Positions 14,081 through 22,583 of a stretch of 29,528 nt of DNA are shown here, piece by piece. Under the pieces are notes generated by a model, which worked only from the letters and a program-made list of their open reading frames with translations, made no database searches and had not been told where the DNA came from. The position numbers were made by a program, and so were the translations under genes. Source of the DNA: a virus; the IMG/VR virus record IMGVR_UViG_3300006920_000161, positions 1-29,528 of that record; one strand, written 5' to 3'. Each line of letters opens with the position of its first letter. Position 1 is the first letter of the stretch.

Positions 14081-15133
14081 ATGTTTACGATTAAGAATTT
14101 TATTAACTTATTGAGCTATGTTTTAAAAGACCAGGCGGGCAACTTCGAAATCGGAGATCCGACAGATTATAGCAACGACGAGTTTTTAAACGGTGATTCG
14201 GACGATTCGGATACTACTGACAATTCAGAAAGTGATAGTACGCAGTCGGAAGGCCAAGCAGAAAACGCGGAAGAATTAACGGTGGAGCAACAATTGGACG
14301 CGATGGAAAATGGCGAACCTGTTGCAAGCGAGGGTGGAGACAAAGGACTTTTAGACTTAGTGAACTCTCTTGGGTTGATTGATAATGGACTACCTTTCGA
14401 GCTAGAAAATGAAGAATCGATCCGTGAGACAATTATGAAAGGTCATAACTACACTCAAAAAACTATGGCACATGCAGACGCTGTAAAAGCGTGGGAAGAG
14501 AGTCGGACTGCTCAAGAAAGTGAATTTTCACAAGAACGAGAAGCCTTTGAAGCTGAGAGATCAGGGCACCATGAGTTATTACAGGAAAACAGAATTATTG
14601 GAGAGATTTTACCTCAAATTAAGGAAAATTACCCCGATGTTTTTCAGGAAATTACTCAGGCCTATCAGCAATCAATGAATCTTTACAAGCAGGCTATAGA
14701 TAATCCTCTACTACAGAAACAAAATGAGCGAATGAGCGCATTAGAGAAGCAGTTAGAGGCGAAAAATTCTCAAGAAAACGAAAGCGCAAAGGAGCGGATA
14801 CGTTCTGAGTGGGATAGTGGATTGGGAGAGGTTCAAACTAAGTGGGGCGCAAAGCTTAAAACTTTAGGAATCTCGCCGAAATGGGCAGATGTACAAAACA
14901 CATGGCAATCTGACGCCTCACAGAAAATGACGGTGCAGGGTGCTTTAATGAGTCTTTACGGAGATCAAATAGCCAAAGGGCTAAGCTCACAAAAGAGGCT
15001 CGCAACAACTAAAGCAAATTCGACGGCTAGACAGGGCACACGTTCCGGTAGTCAATCAACAGAGCCTAAAAAGTCAGTCTATAGGGGTGACGAGTATATG
15101 CAAGCGTTGAACGCATTTGCTGATAAACTTTAA
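14081..15133 (+). CDS. Capsid scaffolding protein
   Basis: A 350-residue protein between portal and major capsid, the usual place for a scaffold. It is highly charged, with an acidic disordered part (residues 25-70, rich in Asp, Ser and Glu), long helices (REAFEAERSGHHELLQENRI, LQKQNERMSALEKQLEAKNS) and a basic C-terminal tail (TRSGSQSTEPKKSVYRGDEY) suited to binding capsid protein. It should direct procapsid assembly and then leave or be degraded. Odd: it opens with a hydrophobic stretch (KNFINLLSYVLKD) matching the start of the capsid protein. SD AAAGG. Confidence 0.8.
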   Translation: MFTIKNFINLLSYVLKDQAGNFEIGDPTDYSNDEFLNGDSDDSDTTDNSESDSTQSEGQAENAEELTVEQQLDAMENGEPVASEGGDKGLLDLVNSLGLIDNGLPFELENEESIRETIMKGHNYTQKTMAHADAVKAWEESRTAQESEFSQEREAFEAERSGHHELLQENRIIGEILPQIKENYPDVFQEITQAYQQSMNLYKQAIDNPLLQKQNERMSALEKQLEAKNSQENESAKERIRSEWDSGLGEVQTKWGAKLKTLGISPKWADVQNTWQSDASQKMTVQGALMSLYGDQIAKGLSSQKRLATTKANSTARQGTRSGSQSTEPKKSVYRGDEYMQALNAFADKL

Positions 15134-15144
15134 TGGAGTAAGAA

Positions 15145-16167
15145 ATGAAATTTTTAATTAATCTATTTTTAGGGTTCTTCAAAGAAATCCTAGCTTGTGA
15201 AGTCGGAGCTTTGACTTATGCACAAGTTGAATCATTAACTCACGACCTTATCAAAGACAAGATGACTGACGGGGTTTTCCTTTCAGACGCTTTCTTAAAT
15301 AGAGTGAGAGAGAAGCAAGAACTTGAAGACGGCGGAAATGTTATTCGTTGTCCTCTATATTCAGTAGATGAGACTGGAACCGTTGGTGGTTTCTTTTCTC
15401 CAAGAGATGCACTATCTCTTAATGAGTATGACGGAATCACAAATTCAAGTCATGATTGGAAATATGTCGAAGAAAGTTGCGTAATTTACAATGCTGATAT
15501 CGCTAAAAACGCGGGGCGTTTAGGTGTTCTTAAGCTTGTAAAAGAAAAGGTTATGCAATCAGAAGCGGCCTTAAAAGAAAGACTTAAGAAAGGTATCCTT
15601 TCTGACGGTACGGCCTCAACGGGCGAGCTTACAACTAAGCAATTTGTTGGTATGCAGGCGTTTATCGCGGCTTCCGGAACTTACGGTGGAATCGCAGTGG
15701 CTGATTTAGCTTCATGGGTTTCTGTTGATGCTTCAAACTCCGGAACTCCTAGAGCTCTGACTAAGGCAATCCTAGACCTTTCTTATGACAATACAAACGA
15801 AGAAGGAAAGGGCGGAGCAACTTTAGGTCTTTCTAACAAGGCTGTATTCTCTAAAATTAAAGGTCTTTTAACAGGACAACAGAGAACGACTCGTGAATCT
15901 ACCCTAAGTGGTCAAGGTCACAAGGGAACATCGATTGTTTATAACGGTATTGATTATTTAATTGAAAATAATATGCCTGCTGAAACAATCTTTCACCTAG
16001 ATGAGAGACATGCAAAGCTTCATGTTCAAAAAGATAACAACATGAGAGTTCAAAAGATTTCTGATTTAGAAACTGCTGACGCTCAGTTGCATAGAGTTTT
16101 TCTTTATGCTTCTTATGTTGCATCACAAAGAAAGTATCACGGTAAAATCGGCGATATTACAGAGTAA
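15145..16167 (+). CDS. Major capsid protein
   Basis: 340 residues, the main shell protein, expected HK97-like fold. Features seen in podovirus and related capsids: GGNVIRCPLYSVDETGTVGG, the helix ALKERLKKGILSDGTA, LSYDNTNEEGKGGATLGLSN and the final RVFLYASYVASQRKYHGKI. Position after the scaffold and before a strong terminator supports high expression. GGAG sits directly before the ATG, fixing the start. The first 21 residues (MKFLINLFLGFFKEILACEV) are a hydrophobic extension ahead of ALTYAQVESL, where I would expect such a capsid protein to begin. ILAC resembles a poor lipobox. Confidence 0.88.
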   Translation: MKFLINLFLGFFKEILACEVGALTYAQVESLTHDLIKDKMTDGVFLSDAFLNRVREKQELEDGGNVIRCPLYSVDETGTVGGFFSPRDALSLNEYDGITNSSHDWKYVEESCVIYNADIAKNAGRLGVLKLVKEKVMQSEAALKERLKKGILSDGTASTGELTTKQFVGMQAFIAASGTYGGIAVADLASWVSVDASNSGTPRALTKAILDLSYDNTNEEGKGGATLGLSNKAVFSKIKGLLTGQQRTTRESTLSGQGHKGTSIVYNGIDYLIENNMPAETIFHLDERHAKLHVQKDNNMRVQKISDLETADAQLHRVFLYASYVASQRKYHGKIGDITE

Positions 16168-16173
16168 GCCTAT

Positions 16174-16197
16174 CGGGGTGTAAAAGCCCCGTTTTTT
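16174..16197 (+). terminator. Rho-independent terminator after the capsid gene
   Basis: Stem CGGGG (16174-16178) and CCCCG (16187-16191) with an 8-nt loop, then six T (16192-16197). It lies seven bases after the capsid stop and would separate portal-scaffold-capsid transcription from the tail genes. Confidence 0.88.
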
Positions 16198-16250
16198 AAT
16201 GTTTTAATAATTACGCATAATCAACAATTAACTTAAATGGAGAAATAGAG

Positions 16251-16769
16251 ATGAAAAATTTAGTATTATTAGCTCTTTTTGGCCTTATCGGTCTTATGAG
16301 CATGTCGGTCACAATGGCAGATGTTGGGCCAGTTGGTCGAGGAACGTCTTTTACTGGAGCAGGAGCTTTACAGGCCGGTTCAGGTGAAAAATGGTTTATT
16401 AATGTTGTAAATCAAACAACCGCTTTCGCTGACGGTGATGTTGCGACAATTGATTTTGGAAATGATGACGGTTATTCGGTTTCAAGTTCAACGACTGCTG
16501 GCGCGGTTCCAATGTGTATCATGGATGAAGCTTGTGCGGCCGGTGCTACTTGTAGATGTCAGACCTACGGACTTAAAACTAACGTAAATTTTGACGTAAC
16601 GGGAGCGGAGTCCAGTGCTGGTGGTCTAGTGTTTATCTCTGAAACTACTGCTGGAAGTGTTCAGGCGACGGCTCCGGGGTCAATTGCTGGACTAGATACT
16701 CCAATTGGGATGTTTTACGACGGCGTTTCCGCAACGGGCGACGCTGAAATTTTTATCAAGTTAAGATGA
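16251..16769 (+). CDS. Head decoration-like protein with a Sec signal peptide
   Basis: 172 residues, directly after the capsid terminator, SD GGAG. The N-terminus is a typical signal peptide: MKN, a hydrophobic LVLLALFGLIGLMSMSV core, and a likely cleavage site TMA/DV at residue 23. The mature part is small, Gly, Ala and Thr-rich and beta-like, with a four-Cys cluster (CIMDEACAAGATCRC) and an ending (TPIGMFYDGVSATGDAEIFI) of the type seen in head decoration or fibre-head proteins. Role inferred from place and composition. A cleavable export signal on such a protein is unexpected. Confidence 0.65.
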   Translation: MKNLVLLALFGLIGLMSMSVTMADVGPVGRGTSFTGAGALQAGSGEKWFINVVNQTTAFADGDVATIDFGNDDGYSVSSSTTAGAVPMCIMDEACAAGATCRCQTYGLKTNVNFDVTGAESSAGGLVFISETTAGSVQATAPGSIAGLDTPIGMFYDGVSATGDAEIFIKLR

Positions 16770-17911
16770 ATCTATTCGGTTTATATTGGGGCGCGGTTTC
16801 GATCGCGCTCCCTGTATTTATAAAACTTGGCGGTCCTCACCCGGTTAGGTATTCGAAAGATTTCTTTTTCGGTTTCGCTGTCATTTTATCACTGGTCCTT
16901 TTCGGAATGAAAAAGCACAAGAACCTTGCTTTATACTTAACGAGCGGTTTTTTTATAATCGTTGGTTTTATAAATCAATATTCTTTCGCTAGTGTTGGTG
17001 TCCAGTTTCAGTTTCATATGATGTGCGCTGGAATCGTATTGCTCAATCAGATGGTAGGAAACACCACAAAAGAAGACATAATTTACATTAAAAGAGGTTT
17101 GGCGGTTTCGTGCATAATTCAATGTGCGCTTGTCTGCATAAGCTTTCTCGGTGTTGATCTTTACAGATTATCACTGGAATATATCTTCAATGCTAGGACT
17201 CTAGATAACGACCTAAGGCCGTTTACTGCGGTTCTTAAAGGATTAGGCTCACTTGGAAATAAAGGCATTGCAGGGGCGTTTATAGCCTCGACATTACCCT
17301 TTTTATTTAATGGTAAATTTAAGTGCTTTATTCCCTTGTGCTTATGCGGTTTAATACTTACAGATTCAGCGATACCTATTCTTGCCACAGGATGCGGCTT
17401 GATAGTCTATTTCTATACCAGAGTGTTGAGAAGGCGGTATTTTTATCACCTTCTCACACTCTCGGCCATAGGCGTGGCGTTGATTGCTCACGCTTCGACT
17501 AACGCGGGGTTTTTCAGTGCAAGCGGAAGGCTAGAAACATGGCACAAGGCAATTGTATTTTTAGGAAAAAAGGATTTTCTTTTTGGTAAGGGGCTAGGCT
17601 TTGTGCATGATAAATATCAACTATTCAGTCAAGACGGTTTAAAAATGCTTCAATTGCACAATGAATATTTAGAAATATTGCTCGCTTTCGGAGTGTTAGG
17701 CGTCTTTATGTGCATATGGTTTTTTATGATTAACAAAAATAGAATTTTGACAAATGACACACATTTCTTAATTTCACTAGCAATTACGGCAGGCGTTTCT
17801 GTCGGGTGGTTTAATTTGCATATCACATCAACGGCTTTGGTCGGAATTATGGCACTGGCCATATTAATACGGGGTAAATCATGTCACGAACTTGGAACCA
17901 TAAGGCTCTAA
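16766..17911 (+). CDS. O-antigen ligase/polymerase-like (Wzy_C type) membrane protein
   Basis: A 381-residue polytopic inner-membrane protein with about nine or ten hydrophobic segments. Motifs of the O-antigen ligase/polymerase family appear in order: GSLGNKGIAGAFIASTLPFL (161-180), a periplasmic-loop-like SGRLETWHKAIVFLGKKDFL (252-271) with GKGLGF, and HNEYLEILLAFGVLG (298-312). The family joins or polymerises lipid-linked glycans on the periplasmic side. In a phage it could change host surface glycan and block superinfection (inference). It is coupled to the preceding gene by ATGA and overlaps the adaptor by 31 bases, so it is firmly part of the virion operon. Codon use looks like its neighbours. 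Confidence 0.75.
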   Translation: MNLFGLYWGAVSIALPVFIKLGGPHPVRYSKDFFFGFAVILSLVLFGMKKHKNLALYLTSGFFIIVGFINQYSFASVGVQFQFHMMCAGIVLLNQMVGNTTKEDIIYIKRGLAVSCIIQCALVCISFLGVDLYRLSLEYIFNARTLDNDLRPFTAVLKGLGSLGNKGIAGAFIASTLPFLFNGKFKCFIPLCLCGLILTDSAIPILATGCGLIVYFYTRVLRRRYFYHLLTLSAIGVALIAHASTNAGFFSASGRLETWHKAIVFLGKKDFLFGKGLGFVHDKYQLFSQDGLKMLQLHNEYLEILLAFGVLGVFMCIWFFMINKNRILTNDTHFLISLAITAGVSVGWFNLHITSTALVGIMALAILIRGKSCHELGTIRL

Positions 17912-18939
17912 TAGACAGGCTTATTATTGAAAACTGGTCTTCTAATAATGCCACAGAGAGGGGCAGAGTTATTGATTGGATCAACGAGATTCAAGACGAT
18001 ATTTCAAGCGCAATTCCTGTTGATTACTGGAAGTTTAAACTTAAAAAGCTTTTACCTACAGGGCAAGAGATTATTTCCCTTTCTCCTGATATTTCAGCGG
18101 CTCCGACGACTGCGTTAGCGGTGGGCGGTTCTTTGACTGACACAACGGAATATATTGTTTACGTGACCTTTAAAATATTGAATATTGACGGAACTTTGAC
18201 ATATATTGAATCGGTGGCGTCATTGGCATCAACAGCGAGAACGGCAACAGGCTCATCATTACAAATCGACGTTTCGGCCATTCCCATTTATCCTGGAGAC
18301 ACTTCGGTTAGTCCGGCGACAATTCATCGAAATATTTATGTTTCCAAAAAAGCAAGTGGAGACACGGCACATGGAGCGGCTTTATATTCAACGACAATCG
18401 AAGATAATATATCTACGACGGTCAGCATTACAACAGAGCCAACAAGTACGATTTCACCTCCAAGCGATACGGAGGTTGACCAGGTTTCGAGCGATCACTT
18501 AACGTTTTCAACAGGTAATCGAATACTTTATAGAGAAAATTCAAATAAATTAAGAAGATATGACCCGAACTTATCAGAGACAACCTCTCCAGATGCTTTC
18601 GATTTTGAGGGATTAGACAAGATTTTCCTTTATGGAAAGTTGAGTTCTAGCGCAACCACAGCACAAAGAACTTTAGAATATTACGTTTATCGACGACCTC
18701 ACGAGTCTTTTTATGATGTGACCAGATTGATCGATATGCCTATTCATGCACGAAAGGCCCTTATCGCTGGGGTTACTTATAAGGCGTGGGAGTTTAAAGA
18801 TCGGAACGGCTGGGTTTCAAAACAGGGCCAATACGAAGCATATAAAAAAGAGTTATTAACAAAGATTACGCGTCAAAGGGGAGCCCCTGGAAGCGTTAGA
18901 GATGTAAACGGCGACACTTACGGTTACGAGGTTAATTAA
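17881..18939 (+). CDS. Head-tail adaptor-like protein with inserted beta-sandwich domain
   Basis: 352 residues. The N-terminal 60 residues (WNHKALIDRLIIENW, ERGRVIDWINEIQDDISSAI) and the last 100 (YVYRRPHESFYDVTRLIDMP, ARKALIAGVTYKAWEFK) form a helical adaptor-like frame as in P22 gp4-type neck proteins. Between them (about 81-200) is a Thr/Ser-rich beta domain beginning GGSLTDTTEYIVYVTF that recurs in the next gene. It should sit under the portal. It starts inside the preceding membrane-protein gene and shares one base with the next start (TAATG). Confidence 0.7.
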   Translation: MSRTWNHKALIDRLIIENWSSNNATERGRVIDWINEIQDDISSAIPVDYWKFKLKKLLPTGQEIISLSPDISAAPTTALAVGGSLTDTTEYIVYVTFKILNIDGTLTYIESVASLASTARTATGSSLQIDVSAIPIYPGDTSVSPATIHRNIYVSKKASGDTAHGAALYSTTIEDNISTTVSITTEPTSTISPPSDTEVDQVSSDHLTFSTGNRILYRENSNKLRRYDPNLSETTSPDAFDFEGLDKIFLYGKLSSSATTAQRTLEYYVYRRPHESFYDVTRLIDMPIHARKALIAGVTYKAWEFKDRNGWVSKQGQYEAYKKELLTKITRQRGAPGSVRDVNGDTYGYEVN

Positions 18940-20834
18940 TGCCACAAGCACTAAGAAAAGTACAAAAATGGAAACTATGGAATATGCCGGTTTCTTATAA
19001 TATTCTCGACCAAAAAAGGATGGCCGACTGTTCAAACGCTTGCACTATTCAGAAAATTCTACAAACAAGACCAGGCACAAGCAGATGGAACGCAACGGCA
19101 ATAAGTGCCGATGAAATAATGTCTTTGTCTTTTTTCACAAATAATGCCGATGCCGATTTTGTCATAAGCAAGTCGGGGGCGAGTATCTTCAAGGTTCCGG
19201 CAACGGGAGCGAGTACAGCACTAAAGGCAGGGTTAACGAGTACGACAAAACACAGGGCCGTAACATTTAATGGTAGACACTTTTTAGCAGTCGAGTCGGA
19301 CGGGCTGTACTCATACGACGGAACTACTTTTTCCCAACTTGGCCAAGTGCCCCCGGCGACAGGCTCAGAAGCCTTAAGTTCTGGTGGGTCGTTAACTGAC
19401 ACTAATACTTATCAAGTAGGATTAACCTTTTATGATTCGACAAATGGTTTCGAAACTAATATTTTTGGTTTAGATCAATCGGTAACCGCTAGCCCTAATT
19501 TACAAATAGACGTTTCAAATATTCCGGCGACAGCGACAAACGGAAATATCGATAAAGTTAGGATATACTTAAAAGATGTGACCGCCGCGGGAGATTACTT
19601 GTTTTTCGCAGAAATTAACCTAGGGACCACCACATATACCGTAGATTCTGTTCCGACAAGCACAAGTACACCACCGACAAAGAACGCACCACCCCTGGCG
19701 GGCGGAGCTAAATATTTAACTATGTTTGGAGACAGGTTAGTTTATTCAGGAAATTCTAATTTTCCTTCTGACGTATTTTTCTCAGAAATATATATACCCG
19801 ACGCGTGGGACGATACAAGTTCCCGAGTAGTACTTACTGGTGCGGGGAACGGACCTATTACGGGACTGGCGACAGGGTTTTATGGTTCCGACAATATGGA
19901 TCCTTATCTATGTATCTTTAAGAGAAATTCAGTCGAGGTTTATTCAGAATTAGGCGGAATCAAAAGGCAGTCTCTGATCTCTCCAAATATCGGCGCACCT
20001 AGTCAGGACACAGTACAAGTAATTAATGGAGATGTTCATTTCATGTCCACAAAAGGCTGGCATGTTATTTCAAACGGTAACCTGATTAAAAAAGATCGAA
20101 GAGTTTACAATCTCGGAGACGGCGACGTGGATAACATATTTAATGATGATGGGTTTACTTACGCTTTAAATAAAAGCGAGATGAGTAATTTTAAGAGCAT
20201 TTATTACCCTACTTTGGATCAATACATTACCTTTATAAAAGAATCCGGATCAACAAATTCCTTCAAGGCTTATAATTTTGAGTTTAATATTAACGGATTT
20301 AGGACTTATGCCTTTCCTTTAAATATCATTGACGTTGCTATGGGCGAAGATTCGGCGGGCGAGACAACAGCTTTTTTTGCCACAGAAGGCGGCTTTGTGA
20401 TGAAACATAACATCGGAGAAGCGAAAAGCGATACATTGTCCGATAACACGACTCAAGCAATAAGTGTATTCGGCAATTTTTACTGGATATCTGGCGACGA
20501 TATGGACGCAACTTTTAATTTTGGCGAATTTATAGCGAGAGCGTTGAGAAACGATAACTTAATTCAGTTTAATTACTATTTAGATTATAAATATGACATT
20601 CAAACTAATGAAGATTTCGACTTCACGGAAGGGGCGACAGGTTTTACTCTTGATGTGTCAAAATTAGACGAAGGTATACTTTCGGACGGGCGAAATGTAG
20701 TCAGACACGTAGGTTCTATTTATAAAACGTCACAAAGTTTATTAATCACCTTTAATCATGAAGTGTCAGGCTCTAATATTAACTTTATAGAAGCACAGTT
20801 AGACTTCTCGAAAAATGGAAACCCAAATGCATAA
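18939..20834 (+). CDS. Tail stopper/hub protein, probable beta-propeller
   Basis: 631 residues, beta-rich with repeating blade-like units: FFTNNADADFVISKSGASIF, FNGRHFLAVESDGLYSYDG, FGDRLVYSGNSNFPSDVFFS, CIFKRNSVEVYSELGG, NGDVHFMSTKGWHVISNGN. This arrangement and its place after the adaptor match podovirus tail stopper (P22 gp10-like) proteins that close the portal channel and bind the fibre. Residues about 147-250 hold the GGSLTDTNTYQVGLTF beta domain shared with the adaptor. The C-terminal 130 residues (NFYWISGDDMDATFNFGEFI) are another beta region. The end overlaps the next gene by eight bases. Confidence 0.75.
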   Translation: MPQALRKVQKWKLWNMPVSYNILDQKRMADCSNACTIQKILQTRPGTSRWNATAISADEIMSLSFFTNNADADFVISKSGASIFKVPATGASTALKAGLTSTTKHRAVTFNGRHFLAVESDGLYSYDGTTFSQLGQVPPATGSEALSSGGSLTDTNTYQVGLTFYDSTNGFETNIFGLDQSVTASPNLQIDVSNIPATATNGNIDKVRIYLKDVTAAGDYLFFAEINLGTTTYTVDSVPTSTSTPPTKNAPPLAGGAKYLTMFGDRLVYSGNSNFPSDVFFSEIYIPDAWDDTSSRVVLTGAGNGPITGLATGFYGSDNMDPYLCIFKRNSVEVYSELGGIKRQSLISPNIGAPSQDTVQVINGDVHFMSTKGWHVISNGNLIKKDRRVYNLGDGDVDNIFNDDGFTYALNKSEMSNFKSIYYPTLDQYITFIKESGSTNSFKAYNFEFNINGFRTYAFPLNIIDVAMGEDSAGETTAFFATEGGFVMKHNIGEAKSDTLSDNTTQAISVFGNFYWISGDDMDATFNFGEFIARALRNDNLIQFNYYLDYKYDIQTNEDFDFTEGATGFTLDVSKLDEGILSDGRNVVRHVGSIYKTSQSLLITFNHEVSGSNINFIEAQLDFSKNGNPNA

Positions 20835-21909
20835 AATACTTAAATTGATATTATTAATGGCCGTTGTCGTGGCAATGGGAGTTTTTAGTAAATCCCACGC
20901 CGGAACATGTACGGCAGATACTTACACCTCTAATAGTGCAAATTCCGTCTTAACATCTTCTAAATATAATTCCGATAATACGACAATCTACAACCGATTA
21001 AACGGAAATCTTGACGGTGGTTGTGTAGTTGATGGAACCGTCGAGGCGGCGGCCTTAAACACAACAGAGTTTTCAGCATCATTAAACGCAATAAAAGAAG
21101 GGTGCACACTTTCTAAATCTGACGCTAATACTATCGCCGTTGATAAATGCATTATGACTGTGAATGGTTTTAATATAAAAACAACCTCCGCGAATACTGT
21201 CACGTGGGGAGACAATTCAGGATCTTCCGAAGCGGCAAGTACGACATATTATGTTTACGTTTTGACGGGATCAACAGGAACCACTTTAAATTTATCATTA
21301 CGAACAACCGTGCCAAATAATGACGGTTACGACGCTAGTTCTAATAAGGTGATTGGAAGGATTCAAAACGACGCATCTAGCGATATTTCGGACACTTTTC
21401 AAGATTGGTCTAACGGCAGATTTTTAGGCTATACAGTAAAAGGCGTTGTAAGCATTTTTGACGAGAAGGCGAATAATACAGCGGGTGGCACGGCCACAAC
21501 AGGCGGCTGGATAATTAGGACTCTTAATCAGACGTCTGGCGACCTTGGGGCGCTGGGCATAACTCTTGCGACTAATGTTTTTACATTACAGCCTGGTCGC
21601 TACAGAATATGGGCGCGTGCACCGGCTTATCGAGTTAACACGCATCAAATAAGGCTTTATAATACCACCGCCGCCGGAATAGCTACGGATACGGACGGTA
21701 ATAGCGTGATAGGCTCGTCAGTGACATCGATAGCCTCAATGCAAATGGACTCGGTTATCGATACGGTCATTGATGTAACGACGGCGTCGGGATTTAGGAT
21801 AGATCATCAAGTTCAAACGACTTTCGCGACCACTGGTTTCGGGGTAGCAACGTCATTTACTGCGACACAGGAAATTTTTACACAAGTAAGGATAACGGCT
21901 TATGAATAA
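20827..21909 (+). CDS. Tail fibre-like protein with a Sec signal peptide
   Basis: 360 residues from ATG 20827, chosen over ATG 20815 because GGAAA lies five bases upstream. A clear signal peptide (HKILKLILLMAVVVAMGVFS then KSHA/GT) is followed by a helical, Asn/Thr-rich part and a C-terminal jelly-roll-like domain (RFLGYTVKG, NVFTLQPGRYRIWARAPAYR, THQIRLYNTTAAG, FTATQEIFTQVRI) of the type at the ends of phage fibres. It likely contacts the host surface. A signal peptide on a fibre in a virion operon is unusual, since virion proteins assemble in the cytoplasm. Confidence 0.7.
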   Translation: MHKILKLILLMAVVVAMGVFSKSHAGTCTADTYTSNSANSVLTSSKYNSDNTTIYNRLNGNLDGGCVVDGTVEAAALNTTEFSASLNAIKEGCTLSKSDANTIAVDKCIMTVNGFNIKTTSANTVTWGDNSGSSEAASTTYYVYVLTGSTGTTLNLSLRTTVPNNDGYDASSNKVIGRIQNDASSDISDTFQDWSNGRFLGYTVKGVVSIFDEKANNTAGGTATTGGWIIRTLNQTSGDLGALGITLATNVFTLQPGRYRIWARAPAYRVNTHQIRLYNTTAAGIATDTDGNSVIGSSVTSIASMQMDSVIDTVIDVTTASGFRIDHQVQTTFATTGFGVATSFTATQEIFTQVRITAYE

Positions 21910-22237
21910 ATTATTTATTATAGGAGTTTTTCTATTCTCGTTTAATGTTTTTGCGAATCAGGCGAGAATTGATGCAATCAGAGATTTCGACCACGCCGCA
22001 GCCTTGGCGGGCTCCTTTAATTCGGCATTGGCTAAAAAGAAGATACTGAAAGGCGACACGGCACTGCTTATTTTAATAGAGTCTAAGGTTGCCGAAGTTG
22101 AGGCTTTTAAAACAAAGCAAGACGGCGAAGAGTTGGAGCTAGAGCAAACACGGGCGGCGATTAAGAATATATCCGACCCGACTGTACGCAAAGCACTAAG
22201 AAGAATATTTAAAGATTTGTATTTTAAAAGGAACTAA
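21902..22237 (+). CDS. Small exported protein of unknown function
   Basis: 111 residues with a strong signal peptide (MNKLFIIGVFLFSFNVFA/NQ, cleavage after VFA). The mature part is helical and charged (AEVEAFKTKQDGEELELEQT), perhaps a coiled coil. It overlaps the fibre-like gene by eight bases. Third gene of this operon with a signal peptide. No function assigned. Confidence 0.6.
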   Translation: MNKLFIIGVFLFSFNVFANQARIDAIRDFDHAAALAGSFNSALAKKKILKGDTALLILIESKVAEVEAFKTKQDGEELELEQTRAAIKNISDPTVRKALRRIFKDLYFKRN

Positions 22238-22582
22238 ATGAAATCAATGTATGCGAGATATTGCGAGGAAAGGGAAAACAAGTTCGTTTTAGAGAATGAT
22301 CTTGGATTTGTTAAATACAGCTTTGGTTATAATGAAATAGAAGTAAAGCATTGTTATATTGAAATAGTTTTCACTTTAAAAGAATCGAGAGAGAAGCACG
22401 TTGCCGCTGAGTTGGCGGATCAAGTCGCAGAAATAGCACGAAAAGAAGACTGCTTATTTCTATACGGCTCAGTCGAAGCAACGGGAAATGATAGAGATAG
22501 ATCAATAAAAGTTTTACACGCCTATGGAATGGAATTTTCCCATCTTGGTGATAATATTATGTTTTTTAAGAAGGGGCTTTGA
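22238..22582 (+). CDS. GNAT-like acetyltransferase fold protein
   Basis: 114 residues. The order ending strand, helix and strand fits a small GNAT domain: CYIEIVFTLKESREKHVAAE (in place of the R/QxxGxG/A acetyl-CoA loop), ADQVAEIARKEDCLFLYGSV, RSIKVLHAYGMEFSHLGDNI and MFFKKGL. The acetyl-CoA loop is degenerate (KESREKHVAA), so activity is doubtful. GNAT-like genes next to virion genes are often seen in podoviruses. Starts right after the preceding stop. Confidence 0.55.
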   Translation: MKSMYARYCEERENKFVLENDLGFVKYSFGYNEIEVKHCYIEIVFTLKESREKHVAAELADQVAEIARKEDCLFLYGSVEATGNDRDRSIKVLHAYGMEFSHLGDNIMFFKKGL

Positions 22583-22583
22583 T

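Noticed and set aside
15145-15210. Capsid protein as a true lipoprotein
   Set aside because: ILAC is a poor lipobox and the hydrophobic stretch ends in Lys-Glu before it; the scaffold tag has no Cys. A shared tag explains both better.
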